Of a DNA stretch of 64,000 nt, positions 30,968 through 42,290 are shown piece after piece. The stretch is from contig NZ_FCOG02000005.1 in assembly GCF_001544975.2 (NCBI RefSeq), positions 119,713-183,712 on the forward strand, given 5' to 3'. The notes beneath the pieces are model-generated. The model was not told the origin of the DNA. It saw only the letters and a program-made list of their open reading frames with translations, and searched no databases. How positions within the stretch are numbered: position 1 is the first letter of the stretch; the number at the start of each line of letters is the position of its first letter. The position numbers were made by a program, and so were the translations under genes. Origin of the DNA: Caballeronia arationis. GTDB taxonomy: Bacteria > Pseudomonadota > Gammaproteobacteria > Burkholderiales > Burkholderiaceae.

Positions 30968-32125
30968 ATGAACGACATGGACTACGACATCGCGATCGTC
31001 GGCGCGGGGCCGGTCGGCCTCGCGCTCGCAGGCTGGCTCGCGCGGCGCAGCGCGACCTCGCGGCTTTCGATCGCGCTCGTCGACGCGCGCACGCCCGAAG
31101 CGGCGTCGAGCGATCCGCGCTCGCTCGCGCTTTCGCACGGCAGCCGCACGATGCTCGAACCGCTCGGCCTTCCCGCCGACGCTACGCCGATCCGCCGCAT
31201 CCACGTCTCGCAGCGCGGCCACTTCGGGCGCACGCTCATCGAGCACGACGAGCACGAACTGCCCGAACTCGGCTACGTGGTGCGCTACGGGTCTCTCGTG
31301 AGCGCGCTCGCTAGCGGCGTGCGCGCGACCGGCGTGCACTGGCTCACCGAAACGACCGCGCTCGCGCCGATCCAGGATCACGAAGGCGTCACGCTGCCGA
31401 TTCAATCCGCGAGCGGCGAGCGCACGATCCGCGTCCGCGTGCTCGTGAATGCGGAAGGCGGCCTGTATCAGGACACCCGCGAGCACGCGCGCGACTACGG
31501 CCAGACGGCAATCGTCGGCACGGTGAGCGTGTCGGCACCGCAGCCGAATGTCGCGTGGGAACGTTTCACGCCCGAAGGCCCGATCGCGTTGCTGCCAAGC
31601 GGCGGCGCGCGTCACGCGGACTATTCTCTCGTCTGGTGCTGCGCGCCCGACCAGGCGGCGCGCCGCGCGCAACTCCCCGACGACGCGTTTCTTACGGAAC
31701 TCGGCGTCGCGTTCGGCGAACGCATGGGCCGTTTCACGCGTATCGCGGGGCGCGCCGCATTCCCGCTCGGACTGAACGCGCTGCATGCGCTGGTGGACCG
31801 GCGCACGGTCGCGATCGGCAACGCGGCGCAGACGCTGCATCCGGTCGCGGGCCAGGGGCTGAACCTCGGCCTGCGCGACGCGCACGCGCTCTGCAACGCG
31901 CTTTCCTCCTACGGCCCGACGGCCCTCGCGCTCGCGCACTTCGCAAAAGCGCGTTCGCTCGACCGGCGCCTGACGATCGGCGCGACCGACGCGCTCGCGC
32001 GCCTTTTCACGGTCGATTTCCCGCCGCTCGCCGCGCTGCGCGGGCTCGCGCTCACCGCGCTGGAATTCGTGCCGCCGGTGAAGACCGCGCTCGCGCGCCA
32101 GATGATGTTCGGACAGCGGCGCTAG
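30968..32125 (+). CDS. ubiH: UbiH/UbiF/VisC-family FAD-dependent hydroxylase
   Basis: The 385-residue flavoprotein monooxygenase hydroxylates the ubiquinone ring. The FAD-binding GxGxxG is IVGAGPVGLALAG (about residues 11-22), and the conserved second FAD motif is GNAAQTLHPVAGQGLNLGLRDA. Position after pepP favours UbiH over its paralogues, but the exact ring position cannot be assigned from sequence. Confidence 0.88.
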   Translation: MNDMDYDIAIVGAGPVGLALAGWLARRSATSRLSIALVDARTPEAASSDPRSLALSHGSRTMLEPLGLPADATPIRRIHVSQRGHFGRTLIEHDEHELPELGYVVRYGSLVSALASGVRATGVHWLTETTALAPIQDHEGVTLPIQSASGERTIRVRVLVNAEGGLYQDTREHARDYGQTAIVGTVSVSAPQPNVAWERFTPEGPIALLPSGGARHADYSLVWCCAPDQAARRAQLPDDAFLTELGVAFGERMGRFTRIAGRAAFPLGLNALHALVDRRTVAIGNAAQTLHPVAGQGLNLGLRDAHALCNALSSYGPTALALAHFAKARSLDRRLTIGATDALARLFTVDFPPLAALRGLALTALEFVPPVKTALARQMMFGQRR

Positions 32126-32302
32126 GCCGCGCGCGGACACCGCGAGCCCGGGCAATCCGGGCCCGCCAGCCCGACTTATCCTCTGTGAGCGCGACGACTT
32201 TCATAGAAGATTTAACGACTTGCAGACGATTGCACTTAAATTCAGCAAGCCGTTCGCGCTAAAATACGCGTTTTCCTACAGCATCATTGCGTCCGCCGTG
32301 TC

Positions 32303-33412
32303 ATGCGGACGCCGCTCGCGTTCATGCCCAGCATCGGTTCACACGTCCTTCGCAACAATCTCTTCGTCGCCCCGATGGCGGGCGTCACCGACCGCCCGTT
32401 CCGGCAGTTGTGCAAGCGCATGGGCGCGGGCTACGCGGTGTCGGAGATGGTCGCGTCGAACGCGCAGTTGTGGAAAAGCGAGAAGACGATGCGCCGCGCG
32501 AACCACGCGGGCGAAGTCGAGCCGATCTCCGTGCAGATCGCGGGCGCCGACCCGCAGATGCTGGCCGAAGCCGCGCGTCACAACGTCGCGAACGGCGCGC
32601 AGATCATCGACATCAACATGGGTTGTCCCGCGAAAAAGGTCTGCAACGTCGCGGCCGGGTCCGCGCTCCTGCAGAACGAGCCGCTCGTCGCGCGGATCGT
32701 CGAGGCGGTGGTGCAGGCGGTCGGCGTGGGGCCCGATGCCGTGCCCGTCACGCTGAAAATCCGCACGGGCTGGGATCGCGAGAACAAGAACGCGCTGACC
32801 ATCGCGCGGATCGCGGAAAACGCCGGCATCTCGATGCTGACCGTGCACGGCCGCACGCGCGCCGATCTCTACAAGGGCGAAGCGGAGTACGAGACCATCG
32901 CGGCCGTGAAGGCCTCGGTGAAGATCCCGGTGGTCGCGAACGGCGACATCGGCACGCCAGAAAAAGCGCGCGACGTGCTCGCCGCCACCGGTGCCGACGC
33001 GATCATGATCGGCCGCGCGGCGCAGGGTCGCCCGTGGCTTTTTCGCGAGATCGAGCATTTCCTTCTGACCGGCGAGCGCCTCCTGCCGCCGCGCATCGAC
33101 GAGATCCAGCAGGTGATGAACGAGCACCTCGAAGATCACTACGCCTTCTACGGGGAATTCACGGGCGTACGGACTGCGCGCAAACACATCGGCTGGTACA
33201 CTCGCGGCCTTTCTGGCGCCAACACGTTCAGGCATCGCATGAACACGCTGGACACCACACGAGAACAACTGCTCGCCGTCAATGAATTTTTCGACGCTCA
33301 AAAGGCATTGTCCGACCGGCTCGTCTACGTGGACGACGCAGCCGAAGCGGAAGCAGGCGCCGACGAAGAATCGTGCGACGGGCAAAACAACACAGACCGA
33401 CTAGCCGCATGA
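32303..33412 (+). CDS. dusB: tRNA dihydrouridine synthase B
   Basis: The 369-residue FMN enzyme reduces uridines in the tRNA D-loop. Family motifs are [35 protein letters not shown] with the catalytic cysteine in MGCP, and [14 protein letters not shown] second in-frame ATG at 32324 ([12 protein letters not shown]) is a possible start. fis overlaps its stop codon, reproducing the conserved dusB-fis operon. Confidence 0.96.
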   Translation: MRTPLAFMPSIGSHVLRNNLFVAPMAGVTDRPFRQLCKRMGAGYAVSEMVASNAQLWKSEKTMRRANHAGEVEPISVQIAGADPQMLAEAARHNVANGAQIIDINMGCPAKKVCNVAAGSALLQNEPLVARIVEAVVQAVGVGPDAVPVTLKIRTGWDRENKNALTIARIAENAGISMLTVHGRTRADLYKGEAEYETIAAVKASVKIPVVANGDIGTPEKARDVLAATGADAIMIGRAAQGRPWLFREIEHFLLTGERLLPPRIDEIQQVMNEHLEDHYAFYGEFTGVRTARKHIGWYTRGLSGANTFRHRMNTLDTTREQLLAVNEFFDAQKALSDRLVYVDDAAEAEAGADEESCDGQNNTDRLAA

Positions 33413-33642
33413 GCAGAAACAACATCGAACAATGCGTCCGCCAGAGCCTGGACAACTATTTCCAGGACCTGGACGGCTCGAATCCACACGACGTCTACGA
33501 CATGGTGATTTCGTGCGTCGAAAAACCGCTGCTCGAGGTAGTGCTCGAGCAGGCGGGCGGCAACCAGTCGCTCGCGGCCGAGTATCTCGGCATCAACCGC
33601 AATACGCTGCGCAAGAAACTGCAACAGCACGGACTGATTTGA
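33409..33642 (+). CDS. fis: DNA-binding protein Fis
   Basis: This 77-residue protein is the short betaproteobacterial form of Fis (E. coli 98 aa). The C-terminal helix-turn-helix is [26 protein letters not shown] overlap with dusB couples the two. Fis bends DNA and organises nucleoid structure and growth-phase promoters. The E. coli N-terminal beta-hairpin arm is largely absent. Confidence 0.95.
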   Translation: MSRNNIEQCVRQSLDNYFQDLDGSNPHDVYDMVISCVEKPLLEVVLEQAGGNQSLAAEYLGINRNTLRKKLQQHGLI

Positions 33643-33701
33643 CTCTCCGGGGCCGTCGCGACGGTCCGACCCGTATCCCTACTTCGGTTTCAGCCTTCAT
33701 C

Positions 33702-35267
33702 ATGATCAAGCAAGCGCTCATCTCCGTCTCCGACAAATCCGGCATCGTCGATTTTGCGAAATCGCTGTCGGATCTCGGCGTCAAGATCCTGTCGACCGGC
33801 GGCACGGCGAAACTGCTCGCCGACTCGGGTCTGCCCGTCACCGAAGTCGCCGACTACACCGGCTTCCCGGAAATGCTCGACGGCCGCGTGAAGACGCTGC
33901 ATCCGAAGGTGCACGGCGGCATCCTGGCGCGACGCGACTTGCCCGAACACATGGCTGCACTGGAAGCGCACGAGATCCCGACGATCGACCTGCTCGTCGT
34001 GAACCTGTATCCGTTCGTGCAGACGGTATCGAAGGCGGAATGCTCGCTCGAAGACGCAATCGAGAACATCGACATCGGCGGACCGACGATGCTGCGCTCG
34101 GCGGCGAAGAATCATCGCGACGTGACGGTCGTGGTCGATCCCGCCGACTACGCCACGGTGCTCGAGGAAATGCGCGCAAACGGCAACACGGTGGCCTACG
34201 CGACCAACTTCAAGCTCGCGACGAAGGTGTTCGCGCACACTGCGCAATACGACGGCGCGATCACGAACTACCTGACGAGCCTGACCGAAGAACTGCGCCA
34301 TGCGGACCGCAACACGTATCCGTCGACGTTCAATCTCGCGTTCGAGAAGGTGCAGGACCTGCGCTACGGCGAAAATCCGCATCAGAGCGCCGCGTTCTAT
34401 CGCGACCTGAGCACGCCGGCAGGTTCGCTCGCGAACTACAGGCAGTTGCAGGGCAAGGAACTGTCGTACAACAACATCGCCGATTCCGATGCTGCGTGGG
34501 AATGCGTGAAGACGTTCGACACGCCTGCGTGCGTGATCATCAAGCACGCGAATCCGTGCGGCGTGGCCGTCGGCGCAAGCCCGCACGAAGGGTATTCGAA
34601 GGCGTTCCAGACCGATCCGACTTCTGCGTTCGGCGGCATCATCGCGTTCAATCGCGAAGTCGACGAAGCGGCGGCGCAGGCGGTGGCCAAGCAGTTCGTC
34701 GAAGTGCTGATCGCGCCTTCGTTCAGCGAAGCCGCGAAGGCCGTGTTCGCCGCGAAGCAGAATGTGCGCCTCTTGCAGATCGCGCTTGGCGACGGCCACA
34801 ACGCGTTCGACCTGAAGCGCGTCGGCGGCGGGCTACTCGTGCAGTCGCTCGATTCGAAAAACGTGCAGCCGCATGAACTGCGCGTCGTGACCAAGCGCCA
34901 CCCGACGCCGAAGGAAATGGACGACCTGATGTTCGCGTGGCGCGTGGCGAAGTATGTGAAGTCGAACGCGATCGTGTTCTGCGGCAACGGCATGACGCTC
35001 GGCGTCGGCGCCGGACAGATGAGCCGCGTGGATTCGGCGCGCATCGCGAGCATCAAGGCGCAGAACGCCGGACTCACGCTGACCGGATCGGCGGTGGCGT
35101 CGGACGCGTTCTTCCCGTTCCGCGACGGCCTCGACGTCGTTGTGAACGCGGGCGCAACCTGCGTGATCCAGCCGGGCGGCTCGATGCGCGACGACGAAGT
35201 GGTCGCCGCCGCCGATGAGCACAACGTCGCGATGATCCTGACGGGCACGCGCCACTTCCGGCACTAA
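33702..35267 (+). CDS. purH: Bifunctional AICAR transformylase / IMP cyclohydrolase
   Basis: The 521-residue enzyme performs the last two steps of IMP synthesis. The N-terminal IMP cyclohydrolase domain starts with [17 protein letters not shown] and contains [11 protein letters not shown] and [20 protein letters not shown]. The transformylase domain has [15 protein letters not shown] and [15 protein letters not shown] with the catalytic Lys-His. The fis-purH order is common in this family. Confidence 0.98.
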   Translation: MIKQALISVSDKSGIVDFAKSLSDLGVKILSTGGTAKLLADSGLPVTEVADYTGFPEMLDGRVKTLHPKVHGGILARRDLPEHMAALEAHEIPTIDLLVVNLYPFVQTVSKAECSLEDAIENIDIGGPTMLRSAAKNHRDVTVVVDPADYATVLEEMRANGNTVAYATNFKLATKVFAHTAQYDGAITNYLTSLTEELRHADRNTYPSTFNLAFEKVQDLRYGENPHQSAAFYRDLSTPAGSLANYRQLQGKELSYNNIADSDAAWECVKTFDTPACVIIKHANPCGVAVGASPHEGYSKAFQTDPTSAFGGIIAFNREVDEAAAQAVAKQFVEVLIAPSFSEAAKAVFAAKQNVRLLQIALGDGHNAFDLKRVGGGLLVQSLDSKNVQPHELRVVTKRHPTPKEMDDLMFAWRVAKYVKSNAIVFCGNGMTLGVGAGQMSRVDSARIASIKAQNAGLTLTGSAVASDAFFPFRDGLDVVVNAGATCVIQPGGSMRDDEVVAAADEHNVAMILTGTRHFRH

Positions 35268-35435
35268 GCCGCTCATGGCCGACGCGTGGCGCCTGCTGGT
35301 GCGCCGCCCCGCGCCGGTCGGCGGCGTTGCCGCAATCGCGCGCGACGCCGACAATACGTTCGTGTCCGACTCCGAAAAGAGCATTACAGTGCGCGACAAC
35401 AGAACTCCAGCCATCTCTCGAGCACCAGCGAGCCC

Positions 35436-35978
35436 ATGCGAATCCTCGGCATAGACCCGGGCCTGCGCGTCACGGGCTTCGGCGTCATCGACAAGACCGG
35501 CCACACGCTGACCTACGTGACGAGCGGCATCATCAAGACTGCCGACGCCGACCTGCCGTCGCGCCTGAACACGATCTTCGAAGGCATCTCGACGCTCGTC
35601 AAAGAGCACAACCCCGATCAGTCGGCGATCGAAAAGGTCTTCGTCAACGTCAATCCGCAATCCACGCTGCTGCTGGGCCAGGCGCGCGGCGCTGCGATCT
35701 GCGGGCTGGTCGCGAGCGGCGTGCCGGTCTCCGAATACACGGCGCTGCAACTGAAGCAGGCGGTCGTCGGCTACGGGCGCGCGACGAAGGAACAGATGCA
35801 GCAGATGGTCGTGCGCCTGCTGAGCCTCTCCGGCGTCCCGAGCACCGACGCAGCCGACGCACTCGGCATGGCGATCTGCCACGCGCACGGCGGCGGCGCG
35901 CTCGCGACGCTTGGCGGTATCGCGCCATCGCTTGCGAAAAAAGGCCTGCGCGTGCGGCGCGGACGTCTTGTCGGGTAA
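35436..35978 (+). CDS. ruvC: Crossover junction endodeoxyribonuclease RuvC
   Basis: The 180-residue resolvase cuts Holliday junctions. The four acidic active-site residues are seen in [12 protein letters not shown] (D7), [13 protein letters not shown] (Glu), and the C-terminal [14 protein letters not shown]. The start at 35436 gives the standard MRILGIDPG. ruvA follows after 33 bases. Confidence 0.97.
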   Translation: MRILGIDPGLRVTGFGVIDKTGHTLTYVTSGIIKTADADLPSRLNTIFEGISTLVKEHNPDQSAIEKVFVNVNPQSTLLLGQARGAAICGLVASGVPVSEYTALQLKQAVVGYGRATKEQMQQMVVRLLSLSGVPSTDAADALGMAICHAHGGGALATLGGIAPSLAKKGLRVRRGRLVG

Positions 35979-36011
35979 CCGGCTGGCCAACAACATTCAA
36001 AACATCTCACC

Positions 36012-36593
36012 ATGATCGGTCGCATCGCCGGCGTTCTGCTGGAAAAAAACCCGCCGCACCTGCTCGTCGACTGCAATGGCGTCGGCTACGAACTCGCCGT
36101 GCCGATGAGCACGTTCTATAACCTGCCGCACACCGGCGAAAAGGTCGTGCTGCTCACGCAACTGATCGTGCGCGAGGATGCGCACCTGCTCTACGGCTTC
36201 GGCACGCAGCCGGAGCGAAACACCTTTCGCGAACTGCTCAAGATCAGCGGCATCGGTGCGCGCATGGCGCTCGCCGTGCTCTCCGGCATGAGTGTGCAGG
36301 AACTCGCGCAGGCAGTGACGCTGCAGGACGCCGCGCGCCTCACGCGCACGCCGGGCATCGGCAAGAAGACGGCCGAGCGGCTGCTGCTCGAACTCAAGGG
36401 CAAGCTCGGCGCCGATCTGGGCGCGGCGGCGGGCGCGGTATCGGCGTCGGATCACGCGGGCGACATTCTGAACGCTTTGCTGGCACTGGGTTACTCCGAG
36501 AAGGAAGCCGTCGCGGCGGTCAAGAACGTGCCGGGCGGCACGGGTGTGTCGGACGGCATCAAGCTCGCGTTGAAGGCGCTGTCGAAGAGCTAG
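36012..36593 (+). CDS. ruvA: Holliday junction branch migration protein RuvA
   Basis: The 193-residue protein has an OB-fold N-terminus ([20 protein letters not shown]), two helix-hairpin-helix motifs ([18 protein letters not shown] and [18 protein letters not shown]), and a C-terminal UBA-like domain contacting RuvB. RuvA tetramers bind the junction and recruit RuvB. Confidence 0.97.
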   Translation: MIGRIAGVLLEKNPPHLLVDCNGVGYELAVPMSTFYNLPHTGEKVVLLTQLIVREDAHLLYGFGTQPERNTFRELLKISGIGARMALAVLSGMSVQELAQAVTLQDAARLTRTPGIGKKTAERLLLELKGKLGADLGAAAGAVSASDHAGDILNALLALGYSEKEAVAAVKNVPGGTGVSDGIKLALKALSKS

Positions 36594-36670
36594 GAGCACA
36601 CAGCTTCGCACGGCCGCGCGCGCCGCGACACTAGGCCGTTCGGCCAGCTTTCTGCGCGACAGGCACGCTG

Positions 36671-36676
36671 TACAAT
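36671..36676 (+). promoter_or_regulatory. -10 element placing a ruvB transcript start at its ATG
   Basis: TACAAT ends 6 bases before the ruvB ATG, the same spacing seen at pepP. Initiation here would give a leaderless mRNA. Upstream the -35 match is weak and no Shine-Dalgarno is seen. Confidence 0.35.
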
Positions 36677-36682
36677 CAAGCC

Positions 36683-37741
36683 ATGATCGAAACCGACAAA
36701 CTCGCCGCCGAACGCATCATTTCGGCCACGCCCGTCTCGCCCAACGAGGAAGCGTTCGAGCGCGCGCTGCGCCCGCGCCAGCTCGACGAATACGTCGGCC
36801 AGGAGAAGGTGCGCGGCCAGCTCGAAATCTTCATCGAGGCGGCGAGGCGCCGTTCCGAAGCACTCGACCACGTGCTCCTGTTCGGCCCACCGGGCCTTGG
36901 CAAGACGACGCTCGCGCATATCATCGCGCGCGAGATGGGCGTGAACCTTCGGCAGACGTCTGGGCCGGTGCTGGAACGCGCCGGCGACCTCGCGGCGCTT
37001 CTGACCAATCTCGAAGCAAACGACGTCCTGTTCATCGACGAGATTCACCGGCTCTCGCCGGTCGTCGAGGAAATCCTGTATCCGGCGCTCGAGGATTACC
37101 AGATCGACATCATGATCGGCGAAGGGCCGGCAGCGCGCAGCGTCAAGCTCGACCTGCAGCCGTTCACGCTGGTTGGCGCAACCACGCGCGCCGGCATGCT
37201 GACCAATCCGCTGCGCGACCGCTTCGGCATCGTGTCGCGGCTCGAGTTTTATAACGCGAGCGAGCTGGCGCGAATCGTGATGCGCTCTGCGTCACTGCTG
37301 AAGGCCGAGATCGTGCCCGAAGGCGCGCTGGAAATCGCGAAGCGTTCGCGTGGCACGCCGCGAATCGCGAACCGGCTATTGCGCCGGGTGCGCGACTACG
37401 CCGAAGTGAAGGCCGATGGCAACATCACCGCGCAAGTCGCCGATGCCGCGCTGAAAATGCTCGACGTCGACCCGGTCGGCTTCGACCTGATGGACCGCAA
37501 GCTCCTGGAAGCGATCCTGCACAAGTTCGACGGCGGTCCGGTGGGCGTCGACAATCTCGCGGCGGCGATCGGCGAGGAGCGCGACACCATCGAGGACGTG
37601 CTCGAACCGTATCTGATCCAGCAGGGCTTTCTGCAACGCACGCCGCGCGGACGCGTCGCCACGTTGCTGACCTACCGCCACTTCGGTCTCGCCGCGCCGG
37701 ATGCCGGCGATGTGCGCGACCTGTGGGACACGAACGGCTAA
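36683..37741 (+). CDS. ruvB: Holliday junction branch migration ATPase RuvB
   Basis: The 352-residue AAA+ motor has [14 protein letters not shown] at the N-terminus, Walker [15 protein letters not shown], Walker [11 protein letters not shown], sensor 1 in [11 protein letters not shown], and the winged-helix DNA-binding C-terminus with FLQRTPRGR. It pumps DNA through RuvA-bound junctions. Its stop codon overlaps that of the converging phosphatase gene. Confidence 0.98.
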   Translation: MIETDKLAAERIISATPVSPNEEAFERALRPRQLDEYVGQEKVRGQLEIFIEAARRRSEALDHVLLFGPPGLGKTTLAHIIAREMGVNLRQTSGPVLERAGDLAALLTNLEANDVLFIDEIHRLSPVVEEILYPALEDYQIDIMIGEGPAARSVKLDLQPFTLVGATTRAGMLTNPLRDRFGIVSRLEFYNASELARIVMRSASLLKAEIVPEGALEIAKRSRGTPRIANRLLRRVRDYAEVKADGNITAQVADAALKMLDVDPVGFDLMDRKLLEAILHKFDGGPVGVDNLAAAIGEERDTIEDVLEPYLIQQGFLQRTPRGRVATLLTYRHFGLAAPDAGDVRDLWDTNG

Positions 37742-38397
37742 GCCGTTTTCCGGAGGCCGTCGTCGCTGGTGTCGGTGGAAAGATGCGCGATGTCGCCCCA
37801 AGCCACGACCGACGCCGCGCCTGTTTCGAAATCCACGATATTGATGCTGCAGTTCAGGAGCGGCCACTTGCGCGGTTCCTGGAGCGCCACGCGCATCGCG
37901 AACCGGTAGATGCAATCGAGCACGCCGCCATGCGCGACGCACGCGATGCGCCCGCCCGGATGCGCCGCCACGATCGGTTCGACTGCGTGCAGCACGCGAT
38001 GATAGAAAGCGCGCTGCGACTCGCCGCCCGTCGGCACGAAGCCGGGATCGCGCGTCTGCCACTCGACGTATTCATCGGGAAACTTCTGGCTGATCTCGTC
38101 GCTGTCGTGGCCCTGGAATGCGCCATACCAGCGCTCGCGCAACCCTTCGCTCAATTGCAGCGGCAAGCCGAGCGCATCGGCGAAAGGACGCGCCGTCTGC
38201 TGCGCGCGCTGCAGGTCGCTCGAATAGACCGCGTCGAGACGCGCTCCCGCCTTCACATCGCGCACCATGCGCGCCGCCAGTTGCTCGGCCTGCGTGAAGC
38301 CGTGCTCGTTGAGCGGAATGTCGATGTGCCCCTGAATGCGCTTGATGCGATTCCAGTCGGTTTCGCCGTGCCGGATGAAGAGGATTTGCGTGGTCAT
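37738..38397 (-). CDS. Histidine phosphatase family protein (GpmB/phosphoglycerate mutase-like)
   Basis: The 219-residue protein has the RHG catalytic motif in [19 protein letters not shown] (phosphohistidine H10), [12 protein letters not shown], the proton-donor [11 protein letters not shown], and the second histidine in [10 protein letters not shown]. Substrate is not clear from sequence, so a metabolic mutase role should not be assumed. It is the last gene of a tyrS-dtd-phosphatase run. Confidence 0.9.
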   Translation of the reverse strand: MTTQILFIRHGETDWNRIKRIQGHIDIPLNEHGFTQAEQLAARMVRDVKAGARLDAVYSSDLQRAQQTARPFADALGLPLQLSEGLRERWYGAFQGHDSDEISQKFPDEYVEWQTRDPGFVPTGGESQRAFYHRVLHAVEPIVAAHPGGRIACVAHGGVLDCIYRFAMRVALQEPRKWPLLNCSINIVDFETGAASVVAWGDIAHLSTDTSDDGLRKTA

Positions 38398-38427
38398 GGG
38401 CGCGTGGATGGAGTTATCGGTGGTTAA

Positions 38428-38871
38428 TCATGGACGAACTTGCAGCCAGAACGTGACTGGCCCGTCGTTCACGAGCGACACCTGCATGTCGGCGCCGAAT
38501 TCACCCATCTCGACGACCGGATGCTTCGCGCGCGCCTGCGACACGTAGTAGTCGAAGAGCCGCTTGCCTTCGTCGGGCGGCGCCGCGGGCGTGAAGCTCG
38601 GACGCAGGCCACTCGACGTGTCGGCGGCGAGCGTGAACTGCGATACAAGTAACACGCCGCCATTGACGTTCTGCACCGACAGATTCATCTTGCCCGCCGC
38701 ATCGCTGAATACGCGATACGCGAGCATTTTCGAGAGCAGTTTGTCGGCGACCGCTTCGGTATCACCGCGTTCGGCGCAGACGAGCGCGAGCAGGCCCGCG
38801 TCGATCGCGCCGGTCACGCGCTCGCCGACGCGCACTTCCGCGCGCCGGACCCGCTGGATGAGCGCGATCAC
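38428..38871 (-). CDS. dtd: D-aminoacyl-tRNA deacylase
   Basis: The 147-residue enzyme hydrolyses D-aminoacyl-tRNAs. It starts with [17 protein letters not shown] and carries the signature [20 protein letters not shown] and the Gly-cis-Pro-like GPVTFWLQ near the C-terminus. It begins 3 bases after the tyrS stop, a functional pairing because D-Tyr-tRNA(Tyr) is a classic substrate. Confidence 0.97.
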   Translation of the reverse strand: MIALIQRVRRAEVRVGERVTGAIDAGLLALVCAERGDTEAVADKLLSKMLAYRVFSDAAGKMNLSVQNVNGGVLLVSQFTLAADTSSGLRPSFTPAAPPDEGKRLFDYYVSQARAKHPVVEMGEFGADMQVSLVNDGPVTFWLQVRP

Positions 38872-38874
38872 TTC

Positions 38875-40131
38875 TTACGCCGTCAGCGTGACGCGCGCAA
38901 AGCGGCGCTTGCCGACCTGCACGACGAACTCGCCCGCTTCGACTTTCAGACCCTTGTCGGAGACAGTGGCACCGTCGATCTTCACGCCGCCCTGCTCGAT
39001 ATTGCGCAGCGCCTCGCTGGTCGACGGCACGAGCCCCGCCTGCTTCAGCAACTGGCCGATCGCAACCGGCGCGCCCGCGAGCGTCACCGACGGAATATCG
39101 TCCGGCACGCCGCCCTTCGCGCGGCGGTTGAAGTCTTCGAGCGCGTGCTCGGCGTCGGCGGACGAATGGAATCGCGCGACAAGTTCCTGGCCGAGCATCA
39201 CCTTGAAGTCGCGCGGATTGCGCCCTTCTTCCGTTTCCTTTTTGAAGCGAGCGATTTCCTCGATGCTACGGAACGACAGCAGTTCGAAGTAGCGCCACAT
39301 CAGCGTGTCCGAAATGCTCATCAGCTTGCCGAACATGTCGGCGGGTTTTTCGCTGATCCCGATGTAGTTGTTCTTCGACTTCGACATCTTCTCGACGCCG
39401 TCGAGCCCTTCGAGCAGCGGCATCGTCAGGATGCACTGCTGTTCCTGGCCGTACTGCTTCTGCAATTCGCGGCCGACGAGCAGGTTGAACTTCTGGTCCG
39501 TGCCGCCGAGTTCGAGGTCGGCGTTCAGCGCGACCGAGTCGTAGCCCTGCATCAGCGGATAGAGGAATTCGTGGATCGAAATCGGCACGCCGCCCTGGAA
39601 GCGCCTGGTGAAATCCTCGCGTTCCAGAATGCGCGCGACCGTGTAGCGCGACGCGAGCTTGATCATGCCGTCGGCGCCGAGCGGCATCGACCATTCGCTG
39701 TTGTAGCGGATCTCGGTCTTCTCGCGGTCGAGCACGAGCGACGCCTGATCGAAATAGGTTTTCGCATTCGCTTCGATCTGCTCGCGCGTGAGCGGCGGGC
39801 GCGTCGCATTGCGGCCCGACGGATCGCCGATCAGCGACGTGAAATCGCCGATCAGGAAGATCACCTTGTGGCCGAGGTCCTGCAACTGCCGCATCTTGTT
39901 CAGCACGACCGTGTGACCGATGTGAATGTCGGGTGCGGTCGGATCGAGGCCGAGCTTGATGCGCAGCGGCTTCTGAGTCGCGGCGCTCCTCGCGAGCTTC
40001 TGCGCGAATTCGTCTTCGATCAGCAGTTCGTCGCAACCGCGTTTGGCGATCGCGAGCGCGGCGCGGACCTCGTCGGTGAGGGGGAAAGCTTGCGCCGCGG
40101 GCGCGGAGGATGCGGTGGAGTCAGTGGTCAT
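38875..40131 (-). CDS. tyrS: Tyrosyl-tRNA synthetase
   Basis: The 418-residue class I synthetase has the HIGH-type motif in [17 protein letters not shown] and KMSKS in [14 protein letters not shown]. The C-terminus carries an S4-like RNA-binding domain ([20 protein letters not shown]). It belongs to the TyrRS clade with HIGH spelled HIGH rather than HLGH. The ATG at 40131 is chosen because sequence further upstream is not family-like. dtd follows at once. Confidence 0.97.
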   Translation of the reverse strand: MTTDSTASSAPAAQAFPLTDEVRAALAIAKRGCDELLIEDEFAQKLARSAATQKPLRIKLGLDPTAPDIHIGHTVVLNKMRQLQDLGHKVIFLIGDFTSLIGDPSGRNATRPPLTREQIEANAKTYFDQASLVLDREKTEIRYNSEWSMPLGADGMIKLASRYTVARILEREDFTRRFQGGVPISIHEFLYPLMQGYDSVALNADLELGGTDQKFNLLVGRELQKQYGQEQQCILTMPLLEGLDGVEKMSKSKNNYIGISEKPADMFGKLMSISDTLMWRYFELLSFRSIEEIARFKKETEEGRNPRDFKVMLGQELVARFHSSADAEHALEDFNRRAKGGVPDDIPSVTLAGAPVAIGQLLKQAGLVPSTSEALRNIEQGGVKIDGATVSDKGLKVEAGEFVVQVGKRRFARVTLTA

Positions 40132-40496
40132 GCTTGCGACTTTTGAATTGAAAGTGGTTCGAAGGCCGCTTGGCGGCCTGGCCGGGCGATTCGGCATGTA
40201 AGCCGATTGGCCGACGCTGGCAGAAATTGCTCGAAGCGATTGCGGACGGCGGTTGCACGAGGCGCTGCAATCCCTTGTTCAGGCAAAGGATTTTACGCGA
40301 TGACGCCACGCTTCGCCCCGTTTTCGCCCTTCGCACGGGTGCATCGCGGCTCCCAGTCAATTCTGACGCACCTTAACGATTCGTCCCGATGCGCGGATAA
40401 TCGCGCTTGATCGACGAAACCGGCATCGGCCGCAACTATTTTGCATGGGATCAGAGTAAGCGCTGAAGCACTGACTCTGGTCGACAGGAGACGAGC
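40132..40496. other. 365-bp intergenic region between divergent tyrS and anmK
   Basis: No credible gene was found. Short open frames here lack codon character and ribosome binding sites. It must hold the tyrS and anmK promoters, but I could not assign convincing -35/-10 pairs. Confidence 0.5.
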
Positions 40497-41648
40497 GTGG
40501 GACGAAAACCCGAGGCAATCGAAGCGGGCAAGGCGGACGGCGTCTATTTCGGTCTGATGTCCGGCACGAGCATGGACGGCGTCGACGGCGTGGCCGTCCA
40601 GTTCGTGACCGGGAAGCCTCCGGTCGTGCTGGGCGAAGCGCACGTGAGCTTCTCGCAAGGTCTGCGCGATGCGCTCTTCGCGCTGCAGGCGCCCGGCGAG
40701 AACGAAATCGAACGCGCGGCGCTCTGTGCAAACGCGCTCGCGACGCGCTACGCGGTCTGCTGCCACGAGTTGCAGAGCATGAGCAACTGCTCGGCGACGA
40801 AAGTACGCGCGATCGGCGTGCACGGGCAGACAGTGCGGCATCGGCCGGAGAAGGGATACACGACGCAGATCAACAACCCGGCGCTGCTCGCGGAAATGAC
40901 GAACATCGACGTGATCGCCGATTTTCGCCGCCGCGATGTCGCCGCGGGCGGCCAGGGCGCGCCGCTCGTGCCCGCGTTCCACGCGACGGTGTTCGGCGCG
41001 AAAGGCGAGACGCGCGTCGTCTGCAATCTGGGCGGCATCAGCAATATCACGATTCTGTCGGCGGACGGCTCGGTGCGCGGCTTCGATTGCGGACCGGCGA
41101 ACGCGCTTCTCGATGAATGGGCGCATCGGCACCTGAAAAAGCCCTATGACGAAGGCGGTCATTTTGCGGCGCAGGGCGAGTTGAATCGGCCGCTGTTGAA
41201 CGCGTTGCTCGACGAGCCGTTCTTCGGGCAGTTGCCGCCCAAGAGCACCGGACGCGATCTGTTCAACCCGCAATGGCTCGATGCGAAGCTGGCGGCGTTC
41301 CCAAGCGTCGCACCCGCCGACGTGCAGGCGACGCTCGTCGCGTTGACGGCTGTGAGCATCGCTCGCGAGATTCAGCGGCATGCACCCGACACCCGCACGG
41401 TCTACGTCTGCGGCGGCGGTGCGCGCAATTCCGTGCTGATGAACGCGATCCAGCTGGCACTGGACGAGAGCGGCGTGCCGGGCGTGCCAGTCATGACGAC
41501 GGAAGCGCTCGGCGTGCCGCCGCAGCAGGTCGAGGCACTCGCCTTCGCCTGGCTCGCGATGCGATGTGTCGCTCGTGAGCCCGGCAATCTCGCGGCCGTG
41601 ACCGGCGCGGCCGGCGATCGCGTACTCGGCGCGGTCTATCCGCATTGA
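40497..41648 (+). CDS. anmK: Anhydro-N-acetylmuramic acid kinase, GTG start
   Basis: The 383-residue kinase converts recycled 1,6-anhydro-MurNAc to MurNAc-6-phosphate in cell-wall recycling. The ATP-binding signature is [15 protein letters not shown], followed by [25 protein letters not shown] and the C-terminal [14 protein letters not shown]. The GTG at 40497 has AGGAG 6 bases upstream. Confidence 0.95.
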   Translation: MGRKPEAIEAGKADGVYFGLMSGTSMDGVDGVAVQFVTGKPPVVLGEAHVSFSQGLRDALFALQAPGENEIERAALCANALATRYAVCCHELQSMSNCSATKVRAIGVHGQTVRHRPEKGYTTQINNPALLAEMTNIDVIADFRRRDVAAGGQGAPLVPAFHATVFGAKGETRVVCNLGGISNITILSADGSVRGFDCGPANALLDEWAHRHLKKPYDEGGHFAAQGELNRPLLNALLDEPFFGQLPPKSTGRDLFNPQWLDAKLAAFPSVAPADVQATLVALTAVSIAREIQRHAPDTRTVYVCGGGARNSVLMNAIQLALDESGVPGVPVMTTEALGVPPQQVEALAFAWLAMRCVAREPGNLAAVTGAAGDRVLGAVYPH

Positions 41649-41674
41649 GCGCGGCCTCGGTTCAATCGGCCAAA

Positions 41675-41706
41675 TAAAAAACGGAGCCCGCAGGCTCCGT
41701 TTTCTT
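41675..41706. terminator. Bidirectional terminator between anmK and erpA
   Basis: ACGGAGCC-CGCA-GGCTCCGT with A run on the left and TTTTCTTT on the right; it closes both converging transcripts. Confidence 0.85.
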
Positions 41707-41728
41707 TACCGGGTTCAGCGCGAAACGA

Positions 41729-42094
41729 TCACACCGAGAACGACGATCCGCAGCCGCAGGTCGTCGTCGCGTTCGGATTCTTGATCACGAACTGCGCACC
41801 GTTGAGGTCGTCCTTGTAGTCGATCTCGGCGCCGACCAGATACTGGTAGCTCATCGAATCGACCAGGAGTTGCACGCCACTCTTGTCCATCACGGTATCG
41901 TCTTCGTTGACGGCTTCGTCGAACGTGAAACCATACTGGAAACCCGAACAGCCGCCGCCCTGCACGAACACGCGCAGCTTCAGGTCCGGATTGCCTTCTT
42001 CGTCGATCAGTTGCTTGACCTTGTCGGCGGCCGCGTCGGTGAAGACGAATGGCATCGGCATTTCGGTCGTGGGGGTGTCGGTGACAGCGTTCAT
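41729..42094 (-). CDS. erpA: Iron-sulfur cluster insertion protein ErpA
   Basis: The 121-residue A-type carrier has the three cluster-binding cysteines: [12 protein letters not shown] and the C-terminal [11 protein letters not shown]. It delivers Fe-S clusters to target proteins such as isoprenoid-synthesis and respiratory enzymes. It lies alone between two terminators. Confidence 0.97.
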   Translation of the reverse strand: MNAVTDTPTTEMPMPFVFTDAAADKVKQLIDEEGNPDLKLRVFVQGGGCSGFQYGFTFDEAVNEDDTVMDKSGVQLLVDSMSYQYLVGAEIDYKDDLNGAQFVIKNPNATTTCGCGSSFSV

Positions 42095-42208
42095 TCGAAC
42101 TCTCCAAAAAAGCTTCTATCCGCCATTGTAGGGCTGATCTCAATATTGTGCTGGAAGTCCATGAAATCAATGGGCTATATACACGGTCGCGGATCGCCCC
42201 CGCAAATG

Positions 42209-42243
42209 AAAAAGCCGCCAGGCGCATGGCGCCGGCGGCTTTT
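42209..42243 (-). terminator. Terminator after rpsI
   Basis: On the minus strand AAAAGCCGCCGGCGC-CAT-GCGCCTGGCGGCTTTTT forms a long stem ending in a T run. Confidence 0.85.
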
Positions 42244-42290
42244 CGCAGCAGTTTCGCCCGTACAAACAAGGCGAAACGCGCGGATACAGC

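Noticed and set aside
32145..32163. GCCCGG/CCGGGC hairpin after the UbiH-type gene
   Set aside because: There is no T tract on either strand, so it does not qualify as an intrinsic terminator.
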